Part shown: in pieces, positions 45,863-58,402 of the stretch
How positions within the stretch are numbered: position 1 is the stretch's first letter
How the letters are laid out: each line of letters starts with the position of its first letter
Assembly (NCBI GenBank): GCA_029721435.1
Contig: CM056576.1
Location: forward strand, 70,573,876 to 70,637,875
DNA: 64,000 bases
Source of the DNA: Gymnothorax reevesii
Lineage: Eukaryota; Chordata; Actinopteri; Anguilliformes; Muraenidae
Direction: 5' to 3'
Notes under the pieces: generated by a model
The model's input: only the letters and a program-made list of their open reading frames with translations
Database searches by the model: none
Told to the model about the DNA's origin: nothing
Program-made: the position numbers and the translations under genes

Positions 45863-48356
45863 CTAGAATCTTGTACCGGGGGTTCAAATTAGATTAATCT
45901 GGGCGCCTGATATGTTTGGGTGCCAGGGAATGAACTGACCAATCAGTTCTCTTGGAAAATGGTATCACCGTCCGTAGAGGTTTCAGCGGAGTTCGGCGTG
46001 CAGATGAATACCAATACTTATTCGACAGTCATGAACCTCAGCAAACATCTTCGGGACATTCTGGCTCAGCAAGTTCACCATCGGGATCACCTTCCCCCTA
46101 CTCACAATGAATTTCCTGCTGCTTTGTTGGCAGTGTGGGACTAGATCCCAGAGACAGATTAATATTTTGGTAACCTCTATGCCATGCAGGATTCAGGCAC
46201 TGCTTGCAGTAAATGATGAACACACACGTTATTAGTGCCATTAGCCACGTGATCCAGGAGGACATCCAATTTTTGTAAAATTGTCAAGTCTATGTTAAAA
46301 AAGGTTTTCAATAAAGCCTTTAAAATTTCTGGCACATTTTGTTTTTAGAAAAAAGAGAAATGCTGACCGCACACTGTGACAAAGAAAAACATCAGTCTAG
46401 CCTGTAAAAAAACACAATAATGGCAGCTCACATACCAGTGACAAAAAGTGTTACAGGTGCACAAAAACAAAATTTAAAAAAAGTGAAGAACCAAACATTT
46501 CGGTGCCTAGCGGACCATCATCAGTGCTAAAGGTTCAGCAGTCACAAGCACATTAATTAAGAAATACCATTGGGTGTGTCCTCTCAAGCTAAAAAGCAAT
46601 CACCTGTGCCAGAGGTAGACAATTAAACAATTAGCAGAATTCTTCATTGGAACTCCCAATCAGAAAGATTAGGATACAAATGAATTTGTTCATTATCACA
46701 ACTTCATCTAAATCACATGCTTGTGAAATTGAAAATGTATATAAAGAATACTCTGAAGAGGACCATGTTCATAATTAGAATATGTCTTAAGCCCTTGAGT
46801 ATGCAATTAAGCAAGGAGATCACACCCTTAACATCTGAGAACAAGGATGACAGAAATATTAAAGCTTATTGAAGAGAAATGCATTAGGCAAGACACAACA
46901 AAGATTGTCAAAAATATTCAAAAGTCTAACCCAATACACAGCATAATTGTAATATAATATTATATATTATATAATATATATTATATATCATAATATATAA
47001 TTATGGCTAATCAAGACATCTTTTTTCCATTTGGTTTTTAGAAATTTTTTAGGCTATTTAAAACTCTAAAGTTTACGTTGTTGCGTTTTTAATGCCTCTT
47101 AACCCCTTTCTGCAGACGTAGAAGCTCGCATCTATAGACCTGCATATTTAAGCACTTAGTTACAGTACTTGACCACGAGATGACACCCCCTGACACGCGA
47201 TTTAGAGTATGGAGAACTTCCCTCCAATCCCTGTTTTTCAGGAGTTGCATGAATTAAACTCCTCAGCTAAGCCTGATGTGCAAACTAATCAATATCCTTT
47301 CCCATATTATCAATCCAGTAGTTTCAAAAAATTATCACGAGCGACAGAAAAAAACTTTTAGTTACAGTGAGCCAACAGTATTCCAATTAGTGGTAAAAAA
47401 AAAACGTTTTGAGAAGCAAAAAATCCGACATTGTATTGATTCTCTCACATTCTACTGTCAATTAGTCATCACACACAAAATATGCGTAGTTCCCTCCCAT
47501 GGATTAACGCGTATACTCATCCATTGACAAATTCAGCGTTCCCTTCAATCCACCCAAGCACTGGTGTCGATAGCCAGTCACTCAATTATATACTCAGATT
47601 CATCTGTAACTTGACAGTTATAGTTCACGCCCTTGTGAAGCTTCCCCGTTAATGATGTGTTGATAGACTCGTTTCTTATCCAATTCCCGAGTGTTTAAAT
47701 TTTCCTCAATAACTGAAATACATTGATCGGACAATAAGAATAGGATACAAAGCTAAGCGTAAAAGTAAGGTCGGTTTGTATTTTTCGAATGTTGGCCACG
47801 GTTGTGCAGCTGAAAATGATGCGATATCAAAGAACAAAGACACCCGAAACCGGCCTGAAGTGTTCAGTTTAATTTACGAGATAAATGTTGTATGGACGCG
47901 GTCAGTGGGAATTATTCCGAATGAAACAGCTCTGGAGGGTTCCTTCTACCTGATAAATCCGTCTCTGGAGGAGGGCATCAATGAAGAAAACAGGTTATAC
48001 TTCTACTCTGTTTGCATTTTGCTCTAATATGGCTTTTTGCTGTAGAATTTATACCGCGTTTAAAAACATCGAATGCCGAGGTTTTCGTTTCTCCAAATGC
48101 ATGCATTCCACGCACGTCGGTAGATCCCTCGGTACGTTCATTACACCATTCTGTTGAATATGGAAACATATGTCGTTTGATTTCTCCTGAAAGTGAAATT
48201 TCTGTTCTGTTAAAATAAGGCATATTTCAGAATTCAGATATTACTGAGTTTGTGAGTTTTTACCCTTACAAGGTGTAAGGTTATGAGCTCGGATGTGAGA
48301 GCGGTTAGCTTTTCATTGCAGCGCGAGTGTTATTGCTGTTTAATCAGCACTTGCTT
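45863..48356. other. Intergenic sequence, no gene recognised
   Basis: Open frames at 45920-46144, 47276-47527, 47776-48027 and 48012-48218 show no family I can name and no conserved context. An AT-only palindromic tract lies at 46951-47005. CCAAACATTTCGGTGCCTAG near 46492 resembles a retroelement end but is isolated. Confidence 0.35.
46951..47005. repeat. AT-only palindromic tract
   Basis: About 55 bp of alternating A/T (ATATTATATATTATATAATA and similar) that can extrude as a cruciform. Confidence 0.8.
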
Positions 48357-49238
48357 GTCTTGCTGAAATAAGCAGGGGGGTCCATGAAAAAGACGTTGCT
48401 TGGATGGCAACGTATGTTGCTCCAAAACCTGTATGTACCTTTCAGCATTAATGGTGCCTTCACATATGTGTAAGTTGCCCATGCCTTGGGCACTAATACA
48501 CCCCCAGACCATCACAGATGCTGGCTTTTGAACTTTGCACCTATAACAGTCCAGATTGTTCTTTTCCTCTTTGGTCCGGAGGACACGACATCCACAGTTT
48601 CCAAAAACAATTTGAAATGTGGATTCGTCAGACCCCAGAACACTTTTCCACTTTGCATCAGTCCATCTTAGATGAGCTTGGGCCCAGCGAAGCCGGCGGC
48701 GTTTCTGGGTGCTGTTGATAAATGGCTTTCGCTTTGCATTGTAGAGTTTTAACTTGCACTTGCAGATGTAGCGACGAACTGTAGTTACTGACAGTGGTTT
48801 TCTGAAATGTTCCTGAGCCCATGTGGTGATGTCTTTTACACATTGATGTCGGTTTTTGATACAGTACCGCCTGAGGGATCGAAGGTCACGGGCATTCAAT
48901 GTTGGTTTTCGGTCTTGTCGCTTACGTGCAGTGATTTCTCCAGATTCTCGGAACCTTTTGACGATATTACGGACCGTAGATGATGAAATCCCTAAATTTC
49001 TTGCAATAGCTTGTTGAGGAATGTTGTTTTTAAACTGTTCAACAATGAGCTCACGCATTTGTTCACTAAGTGGTGACCCTCGCCCCATCCTTGTTTGTGA
49101 ATGACTGAGCATTTCAGGGAAGCTGCTTTTATACCCAATCAGGGCACCCACCTGCTCCCAATTAGCCCGTTTACCTGTGGGATGTTCCAAATAAGTGTTT
49201 GATAACCATTCCTCAACTCTCTTAGTCTTTTTTGCCAC
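48330..49238 (-). pseudogene. Tc1 transposase, long open frame truncated before the third catalytic residue
   Basis: This frame has 302 codons, the longest transposon protein in the window that remains uninterrupted apart from its truncation. The usual start of the family, MGRGSPLSEQ, is at residue 51, so translation probably began at 49088 rather than at the first ATG. Residues 60-115 form a paired-type helix-turn-helix ([20 protein letters not shown]). Residues 185-300 carry the catalytic core: Asp204 in GSDEST, VMVWGCISAQG at 242, and Asp294 in FQQD. The family motif after QQD and the Glu 34 residues later are gone; the last eight residues come from flanking DNA. It cannot be an active enzyme, but the DNA-binding half is intact. 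Confidence 0.88.
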
Positions 49239-49451
49239 TTCTGCCAGCTTTTTTAAAACATGTTCCAGGCAACAAATTCTAAATGAGCTAATATTTGCAA
49301 AAAATTACAAAGTTTACCTGTTCGAACATGAAGTAACTTGTCTTTGCAGTGTATTCAATTGAATATAAGTTAAAAAGGATTTGCAAATCATTGTATTCTG
49401 TTTATATTTACGATTTACACAACGTGCCAACTTCACTGGTTTTGGGTTTTG
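48357..49451 (-). mobile_element. Tc1 transposon (family 2), one end truncated
   Basis: The outer end GGTTTTGGGTTTTG is at 49451. The element runs leftward through a terminal repeat and a transposase frame to an abrupt break at about 48357, inside the catalytic domain. The TA next to the intact end is lost (GAAG follows). It shares more than 480 bp with 31508-32000. Confidence 0.85.
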
Positions 49452-50480
49452 AAGAATGTAATGTTCAAGATGAATTGTACTTGGGGTCAAGAAGTTTATG
49501 ATTCCAGAAATGTATAGTTTTAAGCCCCAGCAGTTTTTCAATTGTCAGTATTATTTTTTTTGCTAATTCAAAGTTGAAGAAGATTTTTTGTGTTTGCAGC
49601 CCCTTTTCTCCACCAAAATCATAAAAATAAACTGAAATACGATGGGAGTCTAAATGCTTCAAGTGTCTAGACTCAATTGAGCCAAAGTTTTTCTGCCTGT
49701 AAAGCTGCAATGTTGAAATATAGAGCCTTAAATCAGGTAACACCTAAAAAGCCAGATTTGGCTTCTGCGCAAAGGGGTTAATATAGTTAGCAACTATGCT
49801 TTGGGAGACATAACCCAGATTAGTGATACAAATCACTTTTGAACTGAGGCTAGCTTCTGTCCTTGGTACTTCGCTGTCATAGAGACGTTGTAAATAGTTG
49901 CCACCTTTGAGAATGGAAAAGAAGTAGGGGAGGGGGTGAGCTTACCGCACACAATTTGAGTTACCTTGACCACATAATGCTTTATCTTCTTACATGATTA
50001 TTCTTATCATTTTGTACCATGCATTTTATCATCATAAATTCTTTCCCATTTTATATTATGAAGTAAATTTAATGTTTGCATGTGAATTGTTTCAAATAAA
50101 TTATTACATATTAGCTCTACAGTCTGCCACATGTCCAGCATCTGGATTTGTGTGACTTACCTCATTTTATAGCATTTCCTCATATAAATATGGCATCTGG
50201 CTAACGCAGGTCATCTCATGAACAGCATGCACAACATGACCCTTTTAATACCTTTTAATAATAAATAGAATTCTGTATTTTTATAGATGATTTTATGAGA
50301 ATGATAGAGTATCAGAAAACCTTCAAATTTAGCTAAGTATTATTGAGATATATTTACCTTAATTCCCATCCTAGCCAGTTTATGCACTAACCAGCATTGA
50401 AAATGCACAACCCTAATTTCAAGGCCAAAATACAAATTATTCAGATTTGTGATGATTGTATATCACAAATATCAATGCAT
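49452..50480. other. Intergenic sequence, nothing recognised
   Basis: AT-rich with no coding similarity and no element ends seen. Confidence 0.35.
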
Positions 50481-50482
50481 AA

Positions 50483-50920
50483 TTGTTCTCAAAGTGCCTC
50501 CTGTTTATAGTTTATAGACCACCTAAATTCAATAAGAATTTTATTCAAGAATTCTCTGATTTCCTTTCTTTCATTGTGCCTCGTTATGATAAGGTTTTAA
50601 TCATCGGGGATTTTAACATTCACATTTGCTGTAAATCAAAGCCTCTGGTGAAAGACTTTTTGAATCTTGTTGACTCTTTTAATTTAACACAGTCTGTATT
50701 GGTCCCTACGCACGAACATGGTCATACACTTGATCTGGTGTTCTCATTAGGTTTTCCTGTTGACGATGTTATGGTTGTTGGTGCTGCTGTTTCTGATCAC
50801 AAACCTGTTCTGTTTGACTCCATCTTATCTTGCCCTGTTCTGCACGTTTCCAACTGTTTTTATCTCACTCGCTCCATCAATTCTTCAACTGCCAAGCTCT
50901 TTTCCGATATGTACCTTGAT
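50483..50920 (+). pseudogene. L2-like LINE, endonuclease domain
   Basis: The open frame contains VYRPPKFNKNFIQEFSDFLS, then LIIGDFNIHIC with the catalytic Asp/Asn pair (GDFN), FNLTQSVLVPTHEHGHTLDL and AVSDHKPVLFD (SDH motif). These are the closing half of an APE-type endonuclease. The first half is missing at the 5' truncation. Confidence 0.85.
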
Positions 50921-50929
50921 ATACATGAT

Positions 50930-51830
50930 GACCATAAAATTACTACTTCTCCCTATTGTTGGAAATCGCTGGTTTGTATGTTTGTTTTTAGTATGTTTTA
51001 GTAGTTTTTATTGCTATTTATTTATTCATCATATTTATTTGTTTAGAGTATGTATGTTTCTGTTATGATTGCGCTGTCTTTAGTCTTGAACGTTTTCCTT
51101 TCGTTTCCGTCTTGTGGCGTCTTGTCAGTCTTCACACTCTCTTCCCTATACTTCGGGGAGGTAATTCCATTTCCTTCTCTCTGGCTGTTCTCATTGGTTA
51201 TCCGCACCGAAGAATAGTTAGCGAGGCACGGGTGATTAGTTAGATCAGAGTTAGGACTCCACCTGTTTCCCCTCGCTTTCCTATCACCGTCCTTGCTTTT
51301 CTGGTTCCGCCTCCCTCTACAGCTGTCCTGCATTCTAGCTGGGATTACACTGATTAGTTTGTGTTTAAAAGACGCATTTTTACCGCAGCTCCCTGTCGAC
51401 TCGTTTCTTCCCATAGCTCGCTTTGGTTAAGTCTCGTTTCTGCGCTTTCTTGGTTTCGATTGTTGTTTGCTCGTTTCTTGTTACTTCTCCCGTAAGTCTC
51501 GTTACTGATTGTTTGTATTACGTTGTTTGATTGCTGGCTGATTGTTTAATACTCTGTTCTCCCGTATTCCCATTTTGTTACCAACTGTTTAGTTTCTCCT
51601 TTGTTCTCCCTTATCCCATCCTACTCCCTTTTTCCTTCCCCTTCCATTCCCTTAGCTCAGCCCCCTTTGTTACTGTCTTTGTGTGGATTGATTCTCTGGT
51701 TACTGAACTACTTGCTTGTCCCCTGACCTTGATTCTGACTATTCTGCATTATTCTGTTTGCCTGGCTATTGGTCTATTTCTGTCCTTGACAATGCGCTTT
51801 GGTAACCCTAATAAACGCCCTGCCGATGCT
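50930..51830 (+). mobile_element. Non-coding insertion in the L2-like LINE, possibly a solo LTR
   Basis: Coding similarity to the LINE stops near 50930 and resumes at about 51830. The intervening 0.9 kb is pyrimidine-rich, has CTAATAAACGCCCTGCC near its right edge (polyadenylation-like) and no RT or transposase. TGTTATGATTGCGCTGTC at 51061 could be an LTR start. Class uncertain and borders approximate. Confidence 0.4.
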
Positions 51831-53870
51831 GAACTGCATTTGGAGTTTAAGCCCGTTCCTTTCACCTATACTACCTCCGATGAGCTTGCTGGCCAGTTTA
51901 ACACATTATGTGCTAATATTCTGAATAAGGCTGCTCCTCTGAAACCTAGGAAACCTAAACCTCAAACTCCGCCTTGGCTAAACAGCACTACTCGCGCACT
52001 CTGGCAGGAGTGCAGAAAAGTAGAACGCAAATGGAAAGAAAACATGCTTCAAGTTTCCTATCAAATTTTAATTAACAGTTTTAAATCATACCAGTATGCT
52101 GTTAAATCAGCTAAAATTAGCTATTTCTCTGATATTATTTCTAGGAACTCACATAGGCCAAAAGTGGTATTTAGTACACTAAATAAACTCACCAATCCCC
52201 CTTCACTTATTTTGGCGGATGCAACTTCCAACACTTGCAATGTCTTTTTAAAGTTTTTCACAGACAAGATCTATCAAATACGTTCTCAGATCTCTCCCTC
52301 TGGTGATGGCCCATCTGCACTAACTGCCCCATCCTGCTCTTTCATCCAGTTCCAGCCCGTCTCTCTTTCTCAGCTCAGTGACATCATTTCAAATATGCAT
52401 CCCACGAACTGCACTCTGGATATCTTGCCATCTCGTCTTCTCAAAGAGCTACTGCCTATCATTGGGCCAAGCATTATGGCTATAATAAACACTAGTCTGC
52501 AGCATGGTTCAGTTCCACTCAGTTTCAAACAAGCTGTGGCCCAGCCGCTCTTGAGCACTTAATCTTGACACTACAGTTCTAAGTAATTTTAGACCTGTAT
52601 CTAAGTTGCCATTCCTGTCAAATTTTGGAGGTTGTCTTTTACCAGCTTTCATATTTTAATCAACATGAAATCACGGACAAGTTTCAGTCTGGTTTCAGGT
52701 CTTTTCACAGTACTGAATCAGCACTTTTGAAAATGTCTAATGATCTGTTATCTCTCGATTCAGGGTCCTGTGTTGTGCTAGTATTACTGGAGCTGTGCAA
52801 CCTTTGATACCATCGACCATGGCATTTTGTTGGACCGCCTAAAATTTAGTGTTGGTATTCAGGGCAATGCCCATGATTGGTTTGGATCATATTTAAAGGA
52901 CCGGTCATTTTCTGTACAAATAGGAAATCTGTCCTCATCCTCAGCTGCAATCACCAGTGGTGTTCCTCAAGGGTCCATTTTAGGCCCCCTCCTGTTTTCC
53001 CTTTATACGCTCCCAATGAGCTCTGTTTTCCAGAAGCACAAGGTTTCGTACCATTGTTACGCTGATGATACTCAGCTGTACCTTTCCCTAAGACCTGATC
53101 AAACCTCCTGCTTGCAGCCCTTGGTCAATTGTTTAAATAATATCAAAATTTGGATGAACAATTTTCTTCAATTAAATGAGGAAAAAACTGAAGTTATTAT
53201 TTTTGGGCCCCCTGGCTTGTCTGAAATCACTAAAGGAAAATTTGATCCCCTCTCTGTCAACACACTCTGTAATAAAAAAATCTAGGTGTCTTCTTTGATT
53301 CTTCACTCAATTTTGAGAGCCAAATTAGTGCAGTGGTTAAGAGCAGCTTTTTTCAACTCCGACGTATTTCTAAATTAAAACCTCTGCTCTCTCAAGCAAA
53401 CCTGGAGACTGTTATCCATGCTTTTATTACATGTCGGTTGGATTATAGTAATTCTCTATACTTGGGTATCTCACAGTACTGCCTCTCCTGACTTCAGTTA
53501 GTTCAGAGCGCTGCAGCTCGGCTTATAACTGGGTCAAGAAAGAGGGACCACATCTCCCCTGTCTTGGCAACCCTGCACTGGCTACCAGTTAAATTTCACG
53601 TTGATTTCAAAGTTTTATTATTTGTTTTTAAAGCTCTCCATGGTTTGGCTCCAGGGTATATATGAGATCTTGTCTCGCCCTCCTCCACTGCACGGTCCGT
53701 AAGTTCATCCAATATACTGCTCGTCAGTTCCTCGGTCAAACCTGAAAACCAAGGGTGACCGCGCCTTTTCAGTCGCGGCTCCTCAACTGTGGAATAAACT
53801 ACCTCTAGAAATCAGGTCTTCACCTTCTCTTGCCATTTTTAAATAACGTCTGAAAACCTATTTCTATTCT
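51830..53870 (+). pseudogene. L2-like LINE, linker and reverse transcriptase
   Basis: In order: TPPWLNSTTRALWQECRKVE (linker, near 51975), YFSDIISRNSHRPKVVFSTL, FQSGFRSFHSTESALLK (RT palm, near 52680), GVPQGSILGPLLFSLYTLPM (near 52960), and YADDTQLYLSL with the catalytic Asp pair (near 53063). These are followed by LQLNEEKTEVIIFGPP, ITCRLDYSNSLYLG and ISPVLATLHWLPV in the C-terminal region. A stop at 52561, another near 52808 and frame changes near 53283 and 53488 inactivate it. Confidence 0.85.
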
Positions 53871-54428
53871 CTTTCTTTTTAATCCGCTTGTTCATCTGTC
53901 TTTGTCATGTCAATTTTTTTTTGTGCCATTTTCCTGTTGCGCTTTTATGCTTGTCTTTTGACTTTCCCTATTAATTGTGTGCACTTTTATCTTCATTTAT
54001 TAATTTATCTGCTTCTGTCTGTTTTACTTGTATATTCTTTTATGTTGGTGATTGCGTTTAACACTTACATTGATTTTAATAATTGTTTTAGTTTTCCCAT
54101 TTTACTATTTTTTTTTTGCCAATTGTCACTGTACAGCACTTTGGTTCAACTTCTGTTGTTTTAAATGTGCTATCTAAATAAACTTGACTTGCCTTCACTA
54201 GACTCCTGACAAGACAGTAAAATGCAAAATTAGGTCTTTGGCCCGTTTAAATGCCATTTTAGGCTGAAGAGGCTAAAATCAAGATTTTTGTCACCAGGGC
54301 CAAATGCAGTAATGTCTTTCTGGGTCAGTTCACTAAATCTGGTCTTTCAATAAGTGGCAAGGCAAAAGCCACCCAGTCAGTTGAAAAACATCAGCATAAG
54401 ATGGCTAATGAGGTGAGAACTTGATGAA

Positions 54429-55115
54429 AACTAGGCTTAGGCCATCGGGGACGACGGCTTGGGGTATATCCTTGAACGCCCCCAATCCTCCAATTCCCCA
54501 ATCCTTGAATAGACCTTGAATAGACTTTCATTTGAACTTAATTTCAGGTCAATCGGACTAATGGTTCTGAAGATAGGGCCAAAATGGTCATTTTCCATCA
54601 CAAAGCGCCAGCTTGTGGAAAAATATTGAACCATACAGGTATGATGTCATCATGTGACATGTTGTGAGGTCATGACCTTGCAGTTGCACATAGTTTCACG
54701 TCAATTGGAGAAATGGTTCCAAAGATATGGCAAAAATGGTGAATTTTATGTGACAAAGCTCCACCTTGTGTCAAAATTTTGAACCAAACAGGTATAATGT
54801 CATCGAGGGACACATCCTCAGGTTATGACCTTTCATTTGCACTTGATTTGAGGTGAATCGGACAAATATTTTCAAAGATATGATAAAAACAGTGATTTTT
54901 CAGTTTTTGGCCCCTGGTAGCCAATCTAGAAATTGTAAATTGTCCAAAATCGAATCAGTTCTTCCTCTCTATGATACTTATATGAAAAACATGAAATTTC
55001 TAATTGAAATATTACTGAAGTTATCGCGTTAACACATAGGAGGGCGGCGGAGGTCGGACCAAAAACATAATATCCCCGAAACGCCACTCGGCATTCGGGG
55101 ATATAAGTAAAAACA
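54429..55115. repeat. Interspersed repeat with internal 150-bp units, copy 2 (three units)
   Basis: Same element as 12678-13163 but with three internal units, starting at about 54529, 54679 and 54833. Beyond the shared end (ATCGCGTTAACACATAGG) it continues to a small palindrome, ATATCCCCGAAACGCCACTC with CATTCGGGGATATAAG, that complements the TATATCCCCGAATGCC-type sequence near its left end. This copy probably has both termini. Confidence 0.75.
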
Positions 55116-55948
55116 TACCCCTAGAATGTTGCGAGTGCACATACATGTCTATGCTCTTGCTTCGCGGCAGCATTGTCATGATTCCATCAGTGCAAAGACT
55201 GACCAAAAGTTTGGGCGTATCTGTTTCGCGCCTGACTGTCCAGTTTGCCAGCCACGGTATAAATTAAAGAATCCAGATCATTCAAATTGACTCGAATGGC
55301 TCACTCAGGTGAAGTCATGGGGGTCGAGTGTCCAAATCCACAGTCATAAGTCACCAAAGAGCTGCAAAAGTGTTGAGTTAAACCCCCACTTGAGCCCATT
55401 TTCACCAGACACCACTGTAGCACTGTTTAAAAGCAAGGGTTTTAACCTTCCTGTCTCCAAACTAGAGGCAAGAAATCTGGCACTAAATCATTTGGTCTGT
55501 GTCCAGTTTGATCACTAAAAACATCAATCTAATTTTGATTTTATAGCACTTTCACATCATAAACATACATAATTTGTATCTTGGACATGAAATTAAGATG
55601 GAGTGTTTTCAATGCTGGTCAGTATATATTGTAATGGTATTTCCTCTATGTACATAGACATTGTCAACATATTTAGCCTCAGTGAAAATCAAAGTATTTT
55701 CTACAGCCATCGGATAATTATAAGTCAGAAAGCGATCGCGTAATGCATGAATGCAGTAAGAAGTGATCTTTTTAGTCTGTTGTGAAACTTGCTCTCTTGG
55801 GCTCGCAACTTCATGCTTCAAACTCTATTTTAACCACCACCTGCCGCTGGTCGTACCCTTATAAAGGAAAGTTAGTTTGAACCATTATTTTGGCTATCAA
55901 AGCTTAATTAAAGAATTTGGGGCGTAATGGCCTGTGGAGCCCAGTGCT
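55116..55948. other. Intergenic sequence, nothing recognised
   Basis: Short chance frames only. Confidence 0.35.
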
Positions 55949-55950
55949 TT

Positions 55951-56418
55951 AAGGGGGCTTTCACACCAGGATAGTCCGGGGGACTTGATTGGGCAGGGAA
56001 TGCCAAAAAATTTCTCACTTTCAATTGGTTTGGTTCACTTTCACACCACTTTTGAAAGCGGAACAAACCATCTGGACAATGTCATACAGTTACAATAGTT
56101 GCTCATTTGGGGCGGCATTGCCCAAAATGAGCACTTACTACGAAGAAAAAAAAGCATGAGGAAGAAGAAAACCTGGCTTATCGATTGGCCAGGACCTCTC
56201 TTCTGTTCAATTTCTCTCTTTGGTTCGCTGGATTGTCCGTTTGTCCACTGTTAGTGAACCACACCAGGTTTTGCTTGCAAGCGAACTGAGACCCACATTT
56301 TCAGGCGGACCAGAGTTCGGAAGAGCTTTCACACCTGCCCAAACGAAGGGGACTATTCGAAGAAACAAACTCTGGTCCGTTGAAAGTGGACCAAACAGCT
56401 CTCGTGTGAAAGCGACGT
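55951..56418. mobile_element. hAT-like MITE with GCTTTCACAC ends
   Basis: The left AAGGGGGCTTTCACACCAGG and right CTCGTGTGAAAGCGACGT ends are inverted. The interior repeats TGGTCCG/CGGACCA words typical of a group of fish hAT-derived MITEs. About 470 bp, no coding frame. Target duplication not determined. Confidence 0.6.
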
Positions 56419-56599
56419 AAAATGTTTACATCAAGTCCTGATTAGTCCGATATGATTCAAAGTATAAGAAAAATCAGAATAGTCACAGTAATCCAGGAGC
56501 TGGGTAGGCCAGTGTCTAAGTAGAATTGCTTCAAGGAAAATAGACAACTTTTCTGTCCCTTATCACAGTGATACACTCCCCATCCAAAAAAAAAAAGTT

Positions 56600-56870
56600 G
56601 CGCACCTACATTTTGTTGGGCCATCTTTAGCCACGAACACGGCGCACATTCAAGTGGCTAAGGTACAGACTCCAATGTGGCCAATTCATGAGTAAAAATG
56701 ATTCCTCATGCTCGGTGAACCACTCCTTCACAAATTGAGCCCAATGAATCTTGGTATTGCCATCCTGGAATGAGCCTGTGTCATCAGAGATTAATAAGTC
56801 CAATGATGGGGCCTCACGTGATGCACGCAGCCGGATAGACGGAGATTTTTCACCTCCCCAGTGGGTTGAC
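56600..56870 (-). pseudogene. Tc1 transposase C-terminal relic (family 5)
   Basis: The minus strand reads GSFQDGNTKIHWAQFVKEWF then TEHEESFLLMNWP, matching the block around the second catalytic Asp in Tc1 transposases (FQDDNAPIH..WFEEHE). The following SPDLNPIE block is decayed. No terminal repeats were found. Confidence 0.65.
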
Positions 56871-56937
56871 TTGAAACAAGTATTTTTAAACATATTTTTG
56901 CCAGGCAACTTGTTCCGAAAGTGACATTAAGGCTGAT

Positions 56938-57863
56938 AATGACTCTGGAAAACTTTTTCACCATGCCCGGTTCGGTAAGAAGAAAGACGGGTGCAAGAGA
57001 GGAGGCAAGAGAGGAGGCAAGCGCTTATGCTAGCGCCGCGCTCGCTAGCCAAGACAACGAGAATGCGGACCCTGATGATACAGTGCAGGAGGCTAGCATA
57101 GCCGCTGTTGGACCGGATGAGATTGTGCGACGAGACGACCTGATAGTTGAAAGAGTGACTACCAGCATCGAAAAGATGTTAGATAGTAAACTGACCGTCA
57201 TTCTCAAACCGGTCACTGACATTTCTGAGAAGTTTCACACCATACTGGAGAGAATGAGCACGGCGGAGTGACGAGTGTCAGACCTGGAGGACGCAGCCAT
57301 GGTCAACATGCCACGACTGGACTCCCTGGAGACTACGCTGAAAAGGGCGTTGGAGCAACTGGACATTTTTGAGAACCAGAGCCGGCGGCAGAATATGCGA
57401 ATCGTTGGGTTAAAGGAAGGCCTGGAGGGTAAAGACTAGGTCTTTTTTTTTTCAAGAAATAGATCCCTGAAGTTTTGGGATTACCGGGATATCGTATTAA
57501 GATCGAGAGAGCCCATCGCACCGGATCTCCATTGACACTTGGTGGTAAGGATGCGTCAAGAGCTGTCCTTGTGAGGCTACACAACTACACTGATAAACAA
57601 AGGATTCTGTAAGCGCAAGAAACAAGGCCAGATTCAAGGTGGAGGGCCACGACGTGTCCTTCTATCAGGACTTCTCTGCTGAAGTAGTGAAAAGAAGGAA
57701 GGAGTCGGCTAACGCCCGCTGGCTGCCACGCAAAGCTGGCATTAAATATGCCTTTGTGTATCCTGCGGTGATCAAAATCTCTCATACAAACAGGACAACC
57801 TTGTCACTTTCCAACATGGAGGAGCTAAATGACTATATTAAAAAACTCCCTGCATCTCAGTGA
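56938..57863 (+). pseudogene. L1 ORF1 protein, degenerate
   Basis: The order is basic N-terminus (PGSVRRKTGAREEAREEAS), acidic stretch, coiled-coil-like segment (VERVTTSIEKMLDSKLT, SDLEDAAMVNMPRLDSLETT), then the RNA-recognition part (ENQSRRQNMRIVGLKEGLEG) and the C-terminal domain (RIERAHRTGS, VLVRLHNYTDKQRIL, VSFYQDFSAEVVKRRK). That is the layout of L1 ORF1p, a trimeric RNA-binding chaperone. Stops at 57271 and 57439 and a frameshift near 57440-57480 break it. Confidence 0.85.
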
Positions 57864-58402
57864 ACTTCTGCTGGAGTCTCAGGGAAGGGACAGAGGCTAC
57901 ACACAAGTTAAGTAAAGTCTAATGTCAGGCTGATGAATACATGTTACTCTTATTGAATCTAAGTATTTGAGAATACACTCTTATTTTAATTATTTGCAGT
58001 AATATTTGTCTAGTTTTGGAAAATCTGGCAGCAGATCTGCTGGCGGGTTAACCCAGATGGGGAAGGTTTCTGTATGCCTTCTACTCTTTTTGCCGGTTTT
58101 TTTTTTGCTCTATTGATTCCCCTGTAGCTATACTCTTCACTGTTAGAGTATGACAAGGTTATTCTTTCCTTCTATTCTTTTTGGCTTGATATTTTCATTT
58201 ACTCTTTGTAGAATAGGATTATTATGGATTCCAAGCTGTAAGTTCTGTTTTTGCTTAGAATAGTTTCTGTTTTTGTTCAGAGTCCAGATAAGGTTTAATA
58301 TAGGTTTTGAGTACAGCATAAGATATATTGTTGGCAAGTCTAAATGAGTGTAAAGGAATGTACATGGAACATTAAGGGATCTTGCAATGTTGTAAAGAGG
58401 AA

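Larger units (their letters stand above)
50483..54190 (+). mobile_element. L2-like LINE, 5'-truncated and interrupted
   Basis: It begins in the endonuclease domain at 50483 and continues through the RT to a 3' end TTTTAAATGTGCTATCTAAATAAACTTGACTTG near 54190, the tail style of fish L2-type elements. A non-coding insertion splits the coding region between about 50930 and 51830. Several stops and frameshifts show that it is dead. Confidence 0.8.

Noticed and set aside
47776..48218. Two adjacent plus-strand frames (83 and 68 codons) considered as a small host gene.
   Set aside because: No recognisable family, no splice signals linking them, and a Tc1 break directly downstream.
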